Below are positions 1 through 14,800 of a stretch of 64,000 nucleotides of DNA, piece by piece. This DNA is from Ovis canadensis (taxonomy: Eukaryota > Chordata > Mammalia > Artiodactyla > Bovidae). Position 1 is the first letter of the stretch; each line of letters opens with the position of its first letter. Both the position numbers and the translations under genes were made by a program. The stretch covers positions 47,718,501 to 47,782,500 of the forward strand of contig NC_091255.1 of assembly GCF_042477335.2 (NCBI RefSeq). The letters are read 5' to 3'. A model generated the notes under the pieces. It saw only the letters and a program-made list of their open reading frames with translations. It was not told the origin of the DNA and ran no database searches.

Positions 1-506
1 GGCCTTGACTTTTGACCTGTCCTATTACAATTAGAAGCAGAAGATGAGGTCCCTTAGACCCTCGACTTACCCGCCTCTTCCATTACTGGCCCTTTAAGAA
101 ATGCACCCCCCCCCCCCATAACAACAAAACGTGTTTGACTATCCTAAATGTTGTTCCTCTAATATTCTCCGTTACTGAGGATGAGGACTGGTCCTGGCAA
201 GAGCTGGGAACCAGAAAGCTGGGTACAGAAAGGGCATTGGGGCAGGGTGGGATCTTCTAGAAGTTTAAAGTCAAGGTCTCAGACTTCCCACCTCTGCGTG
301 GAGTGCTTGGTTATGTGGTTGAAAGCTGGGCGTGTGCTGTTGGGCATTCCTTGCGGTCCTGCTGTCTTGTGAGTGACCCCCAGACAGGGAGCAGCACCCC
401 CGGCTGGAACTGGCTCTGGTTTGTTAGAGTCACCCCCTACCCTAGTTACTCTGGGAAAAGCCACTGGTGACAGATTTGCTTGGTGATTCTCCTCCCTCAC
501 CCCCAG
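1..506 (+). other. MLLT6: MLLT6 intron (5' edge of window)
   Basis: Intronic sequence before the first MLLT6 exon in the window; it ends in a pyrimidine-rich tract and AG at 505-506. It holds a run of 12 C at 106-117. No exon or clear repeat was recognised. The exon(s) coding the first roughly 37 residues, including the start codon and the first zinc ligands of PHD1, must lie upstream of the window. Confidence 0.75.
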
Positions 507-2879
507 CTTGCTATGGCATCGTCCAGGTGCCAACAGGACCCTGGTTCTGCCGGAAATGTGAATCTCAGGAGCGAGCAGCCAGGGTGGTGAGTTTGAAACT
601 TCCCTCTCCTCTCAGAAACATCTGAGCATCCCCTCCCCAGTGAGCTAGGGGGCTCTGAGGCTGAGGCTGGGGTGGGAGTGTCACACAGGACTTCCTGTTT
701 CCTGCACACCTCTATCACCAACCCCATCTCTCCTTCTGCTTAGCCCTCACTCTGCCCCCCACAGGCAACTGGGCCTTCTGTTTTTGTTTTTTTGTTTGTT
801 TGAGCTTTTTATCATGGAAAGTTTCCAACCTATACAAAAGTAGAGGGAATAGGATAACTCTTCTGTTGATGAGGCTCCCCCATCTTCGACAACTGTCACT
901 CATGGTCAACCTGTTTTCTCTGTATCCCCACCAGTTCCTCCTTAGACATCTAATCATTACATCCTGGGGCCCTCTGAATGTATTCAGGGAGGGCTCAGCT
1001 CAGTAGACCCCCCCCTTTTGGAAAAGCCCATCCCGCAAATCCCTGTGCCCCCTTGTATTGGCAGAGGTGTGAGCTGTGCCCACACAAAGACGGGGCATTG
1101 AAGAGGACCGACAATGGAGGTGAGGGGGCTGCTGAGCCCTATGGCGTCACCTGTTGAGGTCAGATAGACCCCCTGAGCAGGGTCTGGGAAGGCAGGAGCA
1201 GTCCATGGGCAGGGGTGGAATGCAGAGGCTGGTTTCCCTTCCCTTCCCTGGCTGGCAGTGGAGTCTCATGGGAAGGCCATGGAGGAGGGGACCATCCGCA
1301 GTATGGGGTTGTGAGGGGTCAGGGTCTCTGGCTGGCCATCGCAGCTGAGGCTGGCCCCACACCGCCCCAGGCTGGGCCCACGTGGTGTGTGCCCTCTACA
1401 TCCCTGAGGTGCAGTTTGCTAACGTGCTCACCATGGAACCCATCGTGCTGCAGTACGTGCCTCATGATCGCTTCAACAAGGTCAGCGGCCCCTGCTGTGC
1501 CCCATGCCAGTCCCCTTCCTCCCCAGCCATTCTTGGGTCCTTCTCCAGCCTTCTCTCCAACCTACACTTTCAGGGAACTCAGGAGGTGAGTGGGCACCTC
1601 CCACTGACAGACTCATGCCCATGCTCAAGTGAAATAGCAGGCTCCTTTGCAGTCCTGCCTGAGGGTAGATCTTAGGGAGCAGTTCACTTATTCATTTACT
1701 GAGCACATTTTACTGAGGGTCTACTATGTATAAGAACCGGGGCAAGATGCTGGACACACAGTGTCTAGTATTGATCAAGACAGATGTGTTCCCTGCCCCC
1801 ACTCCTGTGTGCGACGACTATAGATATCAGTAAACAGGCAAAGTACATGCAGTGTGTGGTAAGTGCGGTGAAGAAAACAATAAGATACTAAAATAAAGAA
1901 TACCAGGCACGAGGGCAGCAGGGGCTAGGGGGAGAGTTTATTTTAGATAAAGCAGTCAAGGAAAGACATTTTGGTTGAGGCCTGGGGGATGAGAAGGAGC
2001 CAGCCTTGAGAAGTGGGGAGAGTGCCAGGTTCTAGGTGGAAGGAACAGTATGTGCAGAGGCCCAGAGGTGGGGCTGAGCTCACTGGGGAGGAAGGCAGAC
2101 ACAGTCTCTGGTCTCAGAGGACTCACCATCCAAGGACTGCACTATCCAGTGTAGCAACTACTTGCCACATATGGCTATGTAAGTTAGTTAAATACAATTT
2201 AAAATTCAGTTCCTCAGTCACACTAGCCACTTTTCCAGGGCTCAATAACCCATGTAGTTCATGAGTCCTGTATCGGACCATGCAGTCTAGAACATTTCCA
2301 TCATCATAGAAAGTGCTATTGGATAGTCTGATGTAGGATTGTGGGGAGAGGATGGAATTGAGCAGGGAGGCCAAAGGATCCCTCAAGTAGAAGAGAGGAG
2401 GGGACGATTACCCTGTGTCCTGCAGACATGTTACATCTGTGAGGAGCAGGGCCGGGAGAGCAAGGCGGCTTCAGGAGCCTGCATGACCTGTAACCGCCAT
2501 GGATGTCGACAAGCTTTCCATGTCACCTGGTGAGACCCCTGCTGTCCCTGCATCCACTCCTTAGGGTTCTCTGGGATCCCTGGCCAGCTGTCCCAACCTT
2601 CTCCTGAGATTTGCCATGGATGGCTGCCAAATGGGTTCATCCTAGCTGCTGTCTCTTTGGAGATGATGGCAGTACTTCCCTTGGGTGGTGCTGGCTTTGC
2701 CCCAGCAGGGGTCTTGGAGGGTGCAGGGGAAGTGGCTGGTCTGGTTTGGGACCACATCCTTCTCAGGCTGACCTCTCTTGATTAGTGCCCAAATGGCAGG
2801 CCTGCTGTGTGAGGAAGAAGTACTGGAGGTTGACAATGTCAAGTACTGTGGCTATTGCAAATACCACTTCAGCAAGATG
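507..2879 (+). other. MLLT6: MLLT6 exons for the PHD / zinc-knuckle / extended PHD module
   Basis: The first five exons in the window code the rest of PHD1, the knuckle (RCELCPHKDGALKRTDNGG, from about residue 64) and extended PHD2 (from about residue 120: CYICEEQ, then CMTCNRHGCRQAFHVTC and YCGYCKYH). All visible Cys/His zinc-ligand positions are kept. Introns cut between zinc-ligand groups, not between whole fingers. AF10/AF17/BRPF-type modules bind unmodified or methylated H3 tails; which state this one prefers cannot be told from sequence. Confidence 0.9.
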
Positions 2880-5800
2880 GTGAGTTTCATCTGGGCGTGA
2901 GTGGGTTGGTCAGCCATGGTTTAGAGGGTGTGGACTCTAGGGTGCCTGGAGCTGGGAGGACAGACAGGGGAGGAAGGCACTATGTCCCTGCCCTGGAGGA
3001 ACTCACCATTGGATGAGGAATAATTTTAAGTACAGCCTGAGGGGTGTGAATCAGAGTTGAGCCAAGCAGTCCATCCTAGAAGACAGAGCTCAGACCCTGC
3101 CTATCAGAGTCCAGGAGGCTTCAAGAAAGAGGCAGCATTTAAGCTGAGCCAACAATTAGAGCCAACATTTGTGGGGCTTACCGTGCCCCAGCCTCTGAAC
3201 TAATCTCTTTACGTGTGTGTGTTTGTGCATGTGCGCGTGTGCACATGGGTGTGCGTGCTCTTGCAGTCCTCCCTAAGAACTAGGTGTACTGCATTTACCC
3301 ATTTTACGGATGAGTAAGCTAAGACCCACTAAGGTTATGTGACTTATCTCACAGTTGGTATGTGGAATTTAGAAAAAAAAAAAAAAACAGTCTGAAGGTC
3401 CTCAGGAGCCTACCAAGAAAGACGGGAATCTCAGGCAGAGGGATTGGCATGGATAAAGCACCAAGATAAGAGAGACCATTCATAAGCAACAGAACAGGAT
3501 GTTTGGTAGGGACAAGGCAAGAGATGAGGTGAAAAAGCTCAGGCAGGGCCAGAGCTGGACTTGCTTCTGCCTCAGGTTCAGGGGCCCACGGAGAGGTGGG
3601 AAAAGGGGTGCTAACCCATGTTGGTGGAGAGACCTGCATGTTTCAGAAGCGGTGGAGTGTCCTGGCTAGGTATGCTGTGGCCTGACTGGGAAAGCAGCTT
3701 GGACCTCACCCCCAGGCCACAGGCTTGTGAGGCTGCTTGTAAGCAAGAGGGTAACATGATCAGATTTGTTTTTTAGGAAGATTACACTGGCAGCCACTGT
3801 GAAGCTAGATCCAAAGGGCTGAGGCTGGCGACTGGGAGACAGCTGCAAGAGAGGGTGGGATGGAGGGATGAGGCTGGATTCTAGAATTATTTCTAGACAG
3901 ACTTGCCTACATGTGGGGGTGGCTGAGAAGGAGGAGTTTAGGGTGGCACATAGGATCCTGGCTCTTGATGCTGCATAGATGGGGCTTGAGCTCCTCAGGC
4001 AGTGGAGTGGACTTCCAGCATACATCCTGGTCTGCCCCAGAGAGTCCCAGTTTGTGCCTGTTGCCTTGGTGTAATTATTAATAGCTCCTCCTTTCATTTT
4101 CAAAAGTGTCCTGGTTTGGATACGTCATAAGGTCACCTTGGTTCAGGGTTTGATATCAACTTGGGGGCTTCCCTTGTGGCTCAGGTGGTAAAGAATCCAG
4201 TTGCAATGCAGGAGATCCAGGTTCGGTCCCTGGGTCAAGAAGATCCCCTGGAGAAGGGAACGGCAACCCACTCCAGTATTCTTGCCTAGAGAATTCCATG
4301 GACAGAGGAGCCTGGCGGGCTATAGTCCATGGGGTCTCAAAGAGTCGGACACGACTGGACGACTAACACAACACTAAGACAAGGTAGGGAGCTTGGTTTG
4401 GAATATAGCAGGTGTCAAGTGGAGGTGTTTAGATTTGGTGGCTGTGTTCAGATTTCAGGCCCCCATAGGTGTGGCAGCCCCAGGTGTATAAGGCTAGGGG
4501 TTGGGGGCTCAGGTATGAAGAGAACCATGAAATGGGGAGTTTAGAGCTTAGCAGAGTAGGAATGATGCCCACTGCTGGGGAGCCACTGGGTCAGATGAGG
4601 CCTGAAACTAGTCCTTGAATTTGACAGTTGGGAGTTTGTGGGTGATCTTAGAAAGAACAGCTCTAAGTCTAGAACTGGTGAAGCCATCAGACCAGGCACT
4701 AGGGAGTCCAAAGCACTGGCTGGGAGGAATGGTAGCACAGGGGTTTTTTAGGTGCTGCTTATGGATATTTCCTTGCCCTGTTCTTAAGGGCAGCAGATCC
4801 TTTGGGACAAAAGGAACTGCAGTTTGGTGGAGGGCCAGGAAAAGAAGAGAAGGGGTGATGGCTGGAGCATAGTGTCTGGAGGGAAGGATGGGGTATAGTG
4901 AGCAGGGGCTCCCATGAGAGCCACACTGCACATCCTCCACCCCAGGGAAGGAGGTTGAGGTGGGCCGAGGTCGAGCGCCTGAGAGGGGCCAAGGGGGCAC
5001 CATGGAAAGAGGTGGTGGAGAGAGAGACACAGGCCGAGGCCCACCTCCATCCATGCCTGGTATCTGGCTGGGGTGGAGATTCCCCACCTCTTCAGGGCCT
5101 CAGTTGCTGAATCTGTGCCCTGGATAAGCCAGCTGGGCAGACTGTAGGATTTCAGGCCCAGGGAATGCACTCTGTTGAGCAGAGTATCATTAAGGACACA
5201 GGGTCCCCTTGTGACAGGCAGGGTGGGGTGGGGGGTGCTGACCCCCAGGATCACCTGATCTTCAAGAACCTTTCTCTAAGCTACGGAGGGTGTGGCAGTT
5301 CCTCTCAATTCTCTCCACAGAAGACATCCCGGCACTCCAGCGGGGGCGGGGGCGGCAGCGGAGGAGCAGGAGGAGGAGGGGGTAGCGCAGGGGGCGGCAG
5401 CAGCGGCTTTATTGCTGGCCGGAGGAGCAGGTCGGCCTCCCCATCTGCCCAGCAGGAGAAGCACCCTTCCCACCATGAGAGGGGCCAGAAGAAGGTAAGA
5501 GTCTTCTTCCCTGCCCTTCCTGCCCACATTCACAAACACCTGCTTCTTGCACGAAGCCACCATGGGTATCCCAGAGGCGATAGTGCCTGCCCCCTTCCTT
5601 CCTCTGAGGCCACTGAGGACCAAGGGGGTGCTGAGGAAGTGACCTGTGAGGGTCACAGAGGGTAAGCTGAAGGCCTGGCTTCCCTGGGGCTGTTTGTATC
5701 TGTGTGGTTCCTCTGTGTTGTTCCTATGACATGACAGTCTCCCCAGAGACCCCAACACACAGCCCTGTACATGTGCACATGTCTAGCCGTGTGTCAGTTT

Positions 5801-8800
5801 GGGGTGCACATGCCTGCGTCCCCAGCGGCTGAACGTCACAGTGTGCCTGGCTCCTGTCCCCCTGCACAGCTCCGTGTCCCAAGTGGACACCCTTACAGGT
5901 GTGTGCCTCCATGTGAGGCGTTCTGTGTCACTGGCATGATAATGGGATAGGTTATTTTTAGCAGGCAGTGAGGATGGGCTTCCCTGGTGGCTTAGATGGT
6001 AAAAAATCTGCATGCAACGTGGGAGACCTGGGTTCGATTGCTGGGTTGGGAAGATCCCTTGGAGGAGGGCATGGCAACCCACTCCAGTATTCTGGCCTGG
6101 AGAATCCCCATGGACAGAGGAGCCTGGCAGGCTACAGTCCATGGGGTCACAAAGAGTCAGACACCACTCGAGCTTAGCACAGCACAACATACCGGAGGAT
6201 GGGGGGGAGGGGCTGTTGGCTCAGAGGAGCCTGCTGGGGCCACTCCTGTCCAGCCAAAGTCCCCCAGTCCCTCCTCAGGGGGCGATGGCACCCACAGAGC
6301 CTTGCGCCTGAGAGACCCCACTCCCCACATGCATGTGCCACGTTTATCCTCACCAAGACTTTCCCAGCATCAGTGTCTGGTCCCTTCTTCCTCCCCAGAG
6401 CCGAAAGGACAAAGAACGCCTTAAACAGAAGCACAAGAAGCGGCCTGAGTCACCCAGCATCCTCACCCCACCTGTGGTCCCCACTGCTGACAAGGTACCA
6501 CTGCTTACACCCAGGAGGGGCAGCCAGGGCAGTGGGAGGGAGGCACAGAGTGAAGGGTTGGGGCGTGCAGCCCTGGGAACCCTTGCAATTTCACGTTCAT
6601 ATGACTGCTCCACACCCCACACTACTCTTGTTCTAGACCAGGAGGAGCCTCTGCTCCTCAGCCCCACTAGTCACTGACTAACCAGGAGGGGTGGGGGTTG
6701 GGGGGCACCACCCTTCCTGCAGGCTGCCAGATGTTCACATCTGCCACTGCCCAGACAGAGGGCCTCAGCACTGGGTTCCTGTCTGCAGATACAGTACTCA
6801 TGGTGGTTCTCCGAGTCTCTGGGGCCCATTTCTCCAGAGAGAGGCAGAGGACCCCCCTCACTCTCCAGCCCACCACACACATACCAGGAGGCTACTCAGA
6901 GCCTGGTCGCCTAACCGAAAGCCCACTCTATGCAGGTTGGAGGGACTGAAAGTGTGGCCCATGGTGGCTTGCAGGGCAGACCCATTGACCATACCCTGAG
7001 ACCCCTAGTCATCCCACTTTCCCAGTAGGGGCATGGCATGACAGGCCTGACTCTAGAAATGGGCACCATCTGGATAAACAACCGGCAGGCCCTACCCAAG
7101 GCCAGGGAGTTGCTAATCCAAGCCAGAGCAGCCCTCCCTGCCCCTCCTTCCAGCCAGTTCTCCCCTCACCCCCGGAAGGAGAACAGGGGCCTGGAGACAC
7201 GGCTTCCTCCTGTCGCCATGATTGCCCGTTCACCTCCACCAGCCTCAGGAGGTTGCCAAGGCTCTGGGCATCTTAGCAGGAGACTCAGGTATCAGGTTTC
7301 CAGGGTGATGTTGCTGTGGCAACTGTCCCAGTAACCCTCTCCCTTCCCTGCTGCCCAGGGCTCACCTGGAAAAGCTTGTCCTTGCCCTCTGATCTCTCCC
7401 TGGGGTCTGCAGGCAGGCGGAAGTAGTGGGCCAGAGATCTCGGAGTGACCCCAGTGGTTGGACTTCCCTTTGGACATGTTGGAGCCTTCTGCCCATCCCC
7501 CTCCACCCACCCCAGCATTTCAGCCACCCCTCCCCCTGGGCCCTCTCCTCCTTTGCTCTCAGAACCACATCTGGCTCCCTTCAGAACTCCAGCTGTGGAA
7601 AAGAACAAAGAAAAAGACAGAGCCGAGGGCTCCGCCCAGGAAGGGGCAGCGCAGGGTGGCTCATCCTCCTCTCTGACCTCCCTCTGGCATTTGTTCATGT
7701 ACTGGATACCTGGTCTCCACCAGGAGGAGAAGCCATCCCTGACTGTTACTACAAAGTCCTGACTCACCACATGCCAGGCTCCCTTCTGGAACAGGGGGAT
7801 GGTGGGCATGTGTGGGGATGTGCTCATTTAATCCTCAAAATAATCCAATGAAGTAGGCATTTTATTAACCCCATTTAATAAATGAAGACACTGAGGCACA
7901 GAGAAGTTAAATAATTTGCCTAAAATACACTGTTAGGGAATGGTGGAGTCAAGATTCACACTCAGGCAGTCTGGCTTGAAGGCCTGTTCTCAGCCACTGC
8001 AGGACACTCTCTGCAGTGTATTGCTAGCAGCCGTGCCATCAGAACCATCATCATCAACCCCATACTATGTATCTGCCATTATGTTCCTCATAACTCTCCA
8101 AATAGGGATAATTAGCCCCAGAAGAACCCTGAAGCTCGGTGAGGTGGAGACCACACAACATACACGGTTGTAGACCCTAGGTTCACAGAGCCCCTACTCT
8201 TCCAGCCACTGCTGCCGCCCCCAGACATGGGGGACAATCTCTCAATACAATGTGGCAACTATTGACATGGCTGATGTGGGTGGGTACAGGGCACCCAGGA
8301 AATAGAGGACAGAATGATTTGTTCCACCACAGGTAGCTATCGGGTGACTTCACGGAAGAGGGGGCTTTTGAGCCGGATTTTGAAGGAAGAGATGCTTCCC
8401 AGGAAGAGGGAGGCTGGGCTGTCTGGGCAGAGGGCTTGGCATGGAGGCTCAGGTTGTTTGGAAAGGGCGTGGAGTAGCCAGGGAGGGGAGTGTCAGCCAG
8501 GTGGCTGCAGCTGGGGGGTGAGCAGGGAAGAAGTGGCAGGGACTGGAGAGTCCAAGAATGGGGCCAGGGTGGCCCATTCTTCCTGGAGTCCCTCTTCCCT
8601 GCACGCACCACTTCCCAGCACAAGTCCAGCCCTCTTAGGCCTAAGTGTTTCTAAACTGAATGACTGAGCAGATACATACTTTTGAACAGACTCTGGGACC
8701 GTTTTCATCTCTCCCTTGCATGAGGCAAAGGACAGACAGCTTCTTGGGCTCAGAGCTCCCAACTCTTCACCCCTAGAAGTTACAGAGCTGCCTCTCCGTC

Positions 8801-11800
8801 TCCCTGGTCTAGGAGCTCCCACCACCATCTCCTTGCCCCATAGTCCTTCCTGAAGCTAACTCTGAGCTCTCCCAGTAGAGCCCTAGGTCCCCTGTCCTCG
8901 GGGCTCCACCCCCAAGTCAGGGTGAGCCCAGACCCCCAGAGCTGGCTCCAGCCTTCTTCTCTCCTTCCTCCCTCAGGTCTCCTCCTCGGCTTCCTCCTCC
9001 TCCCACCACGAGGCCAGCACTCAAGAGACTTCTGAAGGCAGCAGGGACTCCAAGGGGAAAAAGTCTTCCAGCCATAGCCTGAGTCACAAGGGGAAGAAGC
9101 TGAGCAGTGGGAAAAGTGTGAGCTGCTTCACCTCCGCCTCCTCTTCTTCTTCCTCTTCCTCTTCCTCCTCATCTGGGGGACCCTTCCAGCCTACAGGTGA
9201 GCATGGGCACCCCAGGATGTGGGAGCTGGGGAGGAGGTGGGAATGGGACAGTCTTTGGCCGTGAGCTTTTCTAGCAAGGCCCTTTGCATACTGGTTTGCA
9301 TCTCATTTGCTTCTTAAATTGCCTGGTAGGGTGGGAATCCCCAGCCAGTGACTCCTCAATACTCCCTCCTCTCTCAGGGTGGAACTCCCCTCCCATCTCC
9401 CTCGGGGCCCACCTCTCCAACCCCCATAATGTATTCATTATTCCCTGCGCTGATGCTGTCGAGTACCATTTTTAAAGCACTGGCACTAATCTCCTGTAAT
9501 CTCTGTAGTCATCCAGTGAGGTCAGTAGGGTGGGAGCTATTCTTCTACTTTGTCACAGGTGGGAAAAGCTGGAGGGTGGGGATACACTGGTCCCAGGACA
9601 CAGAGACAGTGGCAGAGCTGGGACAGGAAACCCAGACCAGACCAGAGCTCTCTCCACTAGTACACACTGGGAGCAGGAGGGAGGCAGGGGCTCTGGGGTC
9701 CAGCTGTAATTCCGTATCCCTCTCTGCAGTTTCGTCCCTGCAGAGCTCCCCTGACTTCTCCACATTCCCCAAGCTGGAGCAGCCAGAAGAAGACAAGTAC
9801 TCCAAGCCCACTGCACCCCCGCCTTCAGCCCCTCCCTCTCCCTCAGCTCCTGAGCCCCCCAAGGCTGACCTCTTTGAACAGAAGGTGGTCTTCTCTGGCT
9901 TCGGGCCCATCATGCGCTTCTCCACCACCACTTCCAGCTCAGGCCGGGCCCGGGCCCCATCCCCTGGGGAGTATAAGTCTCCCCATGTCTCAGGGTCCGG
10001 GGGCTCTGGAGGCACCCACAAGCGGATGCCCACACTGAGTGCCACCCCTGTGCCCGCTGAGGAGACCCCTGAGACAGGCCTGAAGGAGAAGAAGCACAAA
10101 GCCAGCAAAAGGAGCCGACACGGGCCAGGCCGTCCCAAGGGCAGCCGCAACAAGGAGGGCCCTGGGGGCCCAGCCCTTCCCTCCCTGCCGGGTGCCCAGC
10201 TGGCTGGCTTCACCGCCACTGCTGCCTCACCCTTCTCCGGAGGTTCCCTTGTCAGCTCTGGTCTGGGTGGTCTGGCTTCCCGTACCTTTGGGCCTTCGGG
10301 GAGCCTGCCCAGCCTGAGCCTGGAGTCCCCCCTGCTGGGGGCAGGTTAGTGACCCTTGGGGACCAAGGGTGTCTTAGGGCCCAGCCAGTCTAGTGAGGGG
10401 ACAGAGGCATAAACATGCAGTTAGAAGGAAGTGTGCCAGAAACTCCTCCAGAAGACAAAGGATGGAGGTGACAGTCACCTTTGAGACATTCCCCCATACC
10501 CATCTCCTGCATGGTTGTGGTGGGAGAGATTGCCAACAGGACTTCACCAAGTTTGGGTTGGGGAATTAGAAAAACTGGGAATTCTTCACGCTTGAGCAGG
10601 GTAGTAGAATAAGCAGGCTTGGCAAGTAGATGTCACTAGGGCAAGAAGAGACATCTTTGCAGCTGGAGGGTGAGACTGGTGTGTGGCAAGATCCAGGGGA
10701 GTGTTGGCCTTGGGGAGTGGCTGCTCCAGCCACCTGACTGAGGAGGGGGCAGAGGAGAGGTGACTAAGCTTCCCTCTGTGTCCTTCTTGTGCCTGTAGGC
10801 ATCTACACCAGTAATAAGGACCCCATCTCTCACGGTGGTGGAATGCTGCGGGCTGTCTGCAGCACCCCCCTCTCCTCCAGCCTCCTGGGGCCCCCAGGGA
10901 CCTCGGCCCTGCCCCGCCTCAGCCGCTCCCCATTCACCAGCACCCTCCCTTCCTCCTCTGCTTCTATCTCCACCACTCAGGTGAGGCCTTGCTCCTGGGC
11001 GCCTCCACCCCTGGGCAGGTGGGGGACAGCCTGCCGAGGACCCCAGCTTCCCATGGGAATTTGAGAGATTGGGCTTGATCACCACCAGAACGCCTCCCTC
11101 TTTCTGGTCCTCTCTCCTCCCCAGCACACCTGGTCCCCTCCACCCCGGTGCCCACAGTTGTGCTCTAGGTCCAGGAATAACCACCAGGCTGGACTCTACC
11201 TCCTTTCCCTCAGGTGTTTTCTCTGGCTGGCTCTACCTTTAGCCTCCCTTCTACCCACATCTTTGGAACCCCCATGGGTGCCGTTAACCCCCTCCTCACC
11301 CAAGCCGAGAGCAGCCACACAGGTACGTGAGTCTCTGACCCTGTTCCCCTTTCTTCACAAAGGGGCACCCTGTCACCTGCTTGTCACCCCAGAAAGGACT
11401 GGAGGGCTTTCTGGCTATCCCCCACCCTCTGGCCATTGCTGACCCTGCAAAAAACATTCCACGTGTAACAAACCAGGGTACATTCTTTCACATCGAAACC
11501 CCTTGAGGTGGTGGGGCATGACCAGGAAGAATTACTGCTACATCTCACAAAAGCCAAAGGCAAGAGAGATGAATGGCTTGCTCAAGGCTGCTGAAGTAGG
11601 CAAAGGTGGAGCAGCAGCTGAAATTCTGGCTCCTTGGCTCCAAGACTAGTTCTACCACTGAAGCAAAGCTCCCTGTTGGCCTCTTAGTGAGTTCTTGGGA
11701 TTGGCGATTATAGAGATCCCACTAGTTGGGCAGCCGGCTCTCTGGGTATTCAGGAGTTAAGGGGGCGGATCGCAAGCACGCCTCCCTCCAAGAACAGTGA

Positions 11801-14800
11801 ACACAGCCCTAGAGAGCTGATTGGTGCAGAGGTACCACCTGGCTGGTTGAGGGGCAGGGCTTGCCATTTCAGGTAAGCCTTAAAGGGGCGAATCTGACTC
11901 CAAAACCAACCCTACAGAGTAGATGACTATTTTCCAAAACCCAAATTGGAATTTTGTGGCTCAACATAGGGTTTTGCGGTCTAATTGTGAGTGTATTAAT
12001 ATAAAAGTCATATAAAATTATAATAGCTACAGTAATTAAAGGCTTGCTACATGGCAGCTAAACTGTTCATGGCAGCTAAACTGTTCAGCTTAACACTTCA
12101 CATTTATTACCTTATTCATAACAATCAGTTCGGAGAGGTTAGTTTTAAGCCCCGCGGTCACATAGCAAGTATCCAAGTTCAACTCAGGACTGTCTAGGCC
12201 CCAAGTCTCTATGACTATGAAGTTATAAATTTTCCAGGAAAAAAAAAAGTTGGGAGGAGAAGCTGAAAGTGGCAAGGAGGCAGGGGCCTTTCTGCCTAGA
12301 GGAGGAGGAAGAAATTTCATGATTTTGCCTCTCCAGGGGCTGGGTTTTCAAACCAGGGCTCCCAAGAAGTAGACCTGCCTGTCTGGGGGTTGGGAGATCC
12401 TGGGGAAGGAGGTCGGCGGTAAGGTCCCAGATTCTGTACCCACTTCCCAGGCAGGGACTTTGGGGCCGACTGTACCTCTTCCTCACTGATCCCTGCCTCC
12501 CTTCTCCTTCCAAGAGCCAGACCTGGAGGACTGCAGCTTCCGATGTCGGGGGACCTCACCCCAGGAGAGTCTGTCTTCCATGTGAGGGAGAGGGAGGCGG
12601 CTTGGGGGGCAGAGCGGGAGCTCGGCGGAGGGATTGTAGAAGGTGGGGGGCGGTGCGGTGCGGAAAGGCAGGCGCGCGGAGAGGGTTGGAATCCAGAGCA
12701 GATAACTGAAACTCGCGAGGCAGGGAGGCTGGAGTTGGGGAGTGAGGTGAGTCTGAGCCGGTTTTCCGTTGTGACTGCAGGTCCCCAATCAGCAGCCTCC
12801 CGGCACTCTTCGACCAGACGGCGTCCGCACCCTGCGGGGGCGGCCAGTTAGATCCAGCGGCCCCGGGGACAACTAACATGGAGCAGCTGCTGGAGAAGCA
12901 GGGAGACGGCGAGGCCGGCGTCAACAGTGAGAAGGGGTGACATGGGGCTGGGTGGCTGTCTTAGGACCCCCTGACTCGGACACCTTTCTCTCCGAGGTCT
13001 CCAAAGGTCTTTTAAGGTTCCTCCTGCGGCCCCGCCCCTGCCTTAACGGTGGCCCACCCCAGGCCTAGCCTGTAACCCTCGCTGGGACCTGATCCAGGCC
13101 CCGCCCCCTCTAAGCCCCGCTTTTGGCCCTCACGACCTCGTGGCCCTGATCTAACTAAGCCCCAACTTCCGACCGCCCCTTCCCTCCAAGCACTGGGCTT
13201 CCACCCCGAGCCTTAGGCCCCACCTGTGGTCCTCACACCTCTGGCTCCCCAGGACTCACCTGAGTCCCTGGCTAACCGGAACCTTCTCTGCTAGGTCTCA
13301 GTCCGGTTTCCTTTGCCAGGCCCCGCCCCTGGTCACCTGGCCCCGCCCCAGCCTTCGCCCCGCCTTCCCAGGCCGCGGGGCTCAGGCGCTCTGGCCCTCT
13401 GTTTGCAGTCGTGGAGATGCTGAAGGCGCTGCACGCGCTGCAGAAGGAAAACCAGCGGCTTCAGGAGCAGATCCTGAGCCTTACGGCCAAGAAGGAGCGA
13501 CTGCAGATTCTCAACGTGCAACTCTCTGTGCCGTTCGCCGCCCTGCCTGCTGCTCTGCCTGCCACCAATGGCCCTGTCCCTGGGCCCTATGGCCTGCCTC
13601 CCCAAGGTAAGGGGCCCCCACCCAGGCCGGGAATGGGGGCCTCCGCTCTGCGGTCGGAACTGGCCCGGACTCCAGCTGCTGAGCTCCTTCCCTGATCCCC
13701 CTTCCTCAGCCGGCAGCAGCGATTCCTTGAGCACCAGCAAAAGCCCTCCGGGGAAGAACAGTCTGGGCCTGGACAACTCGCTGTCCACGTCTTCCGAGGT
13801 GGGCACCATGGGGAGGGGCACGGGGCGGGGGAGGGCTGGAGCGGGGAGGTTCAAGGGCCTCCTAGTCGCATTTCCACCTTGCTGGGCTGTTGGAGGCTGG
13901 GCAGTGAAGTGATTGAGTAATTTGGTCTACGACCCATTCATTCCTTTACTAAATAAGTGATAATTAGGAGGTGCCTACTTAAGTCCAGTCACTGACTAAG
14001 CAAGCAGTGAGCAAATCGGACACTCTTGGAGACAGGCTCAATTCAAGAAAATCAATAATTACAAGTAGAGAAAAGTGCTAAGATGGAAATCATTTGAGGG
14101 GTATGAGAAAGAATGGAGGGTGGGTGGATGTACGTCCACCTTTCTCTGGATGTAAGGTGGTTAGGGAAGGCAACTCTGAAAAGTGTTTGTGAAGAGTTCA
14201 TTACAATTTATTTTAGCCACACAGAAAACAATCCTGTGTAATTGGTGGTGGTTTGTTGCCATTATTATGCTGTGGTTATTATTGAAATTAAACAAAGTGG
14301 GTTCTTGTTCTCCCTACCACTTACTGTGTGACTTGGGCAATAATAATAATACAATCATTAATTGCATCCTTGCCCTTTGTCATGTCCTGGCCTGAGACTT
14401 TTCAAGCGTTGGTGTGTTTAGTCCTCACAAGGAGTTTTTGGACTAGGTTCTCCTATTACCCCCGGGTTATGAATGTCGAAACTGAAACAGAAGAGCCACC
14501 AAAGCCGTTAAATTGTGGGCATGGGATTTGAGCCCGTCTTTCAGTTCAACTGCCTGCAGAGTTACTGAGCCTGTCTCAGACCCAGTGGTTTCACCCATAA
14601 ACAGCAGTAGCAAGTTAGTACAGGTCAAGCACTGAACCTTGGGTCTGATTCACTGGTCACTATACCACCTTCACTCTTCAGTGTTAAACGGGCATCATGG
14701 TGGGTGCTGGGGCCCCAGGAAGTGATTTGTGAAGACTGTTTGGATTCTTAGCCTTTATCCTTGGGCATTGCTTCTTCCTCCTGGGTGGCTTTGCTTGGGA

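Noticed and set aside
6495-8976. A microRNA inside an MLLT6 intron
   Set aside because: I recall a human microRNA gene annotated in MLLT6, but could not identify a matching hairpin by eye, so none is called.
9545-10219. 224-residue antisense open frame opposite MLLT6
   Set aside because: A mirror of a GC-rich coding exon in another frame; no domain, and low-complexity composition.
9348-10349. 333-residue open frame on the plus strand
   Set aside because: Only 9730-10344 is MLLT6 exon; the first part is intron, including an MIR remnant, that happens to stay open in frame.
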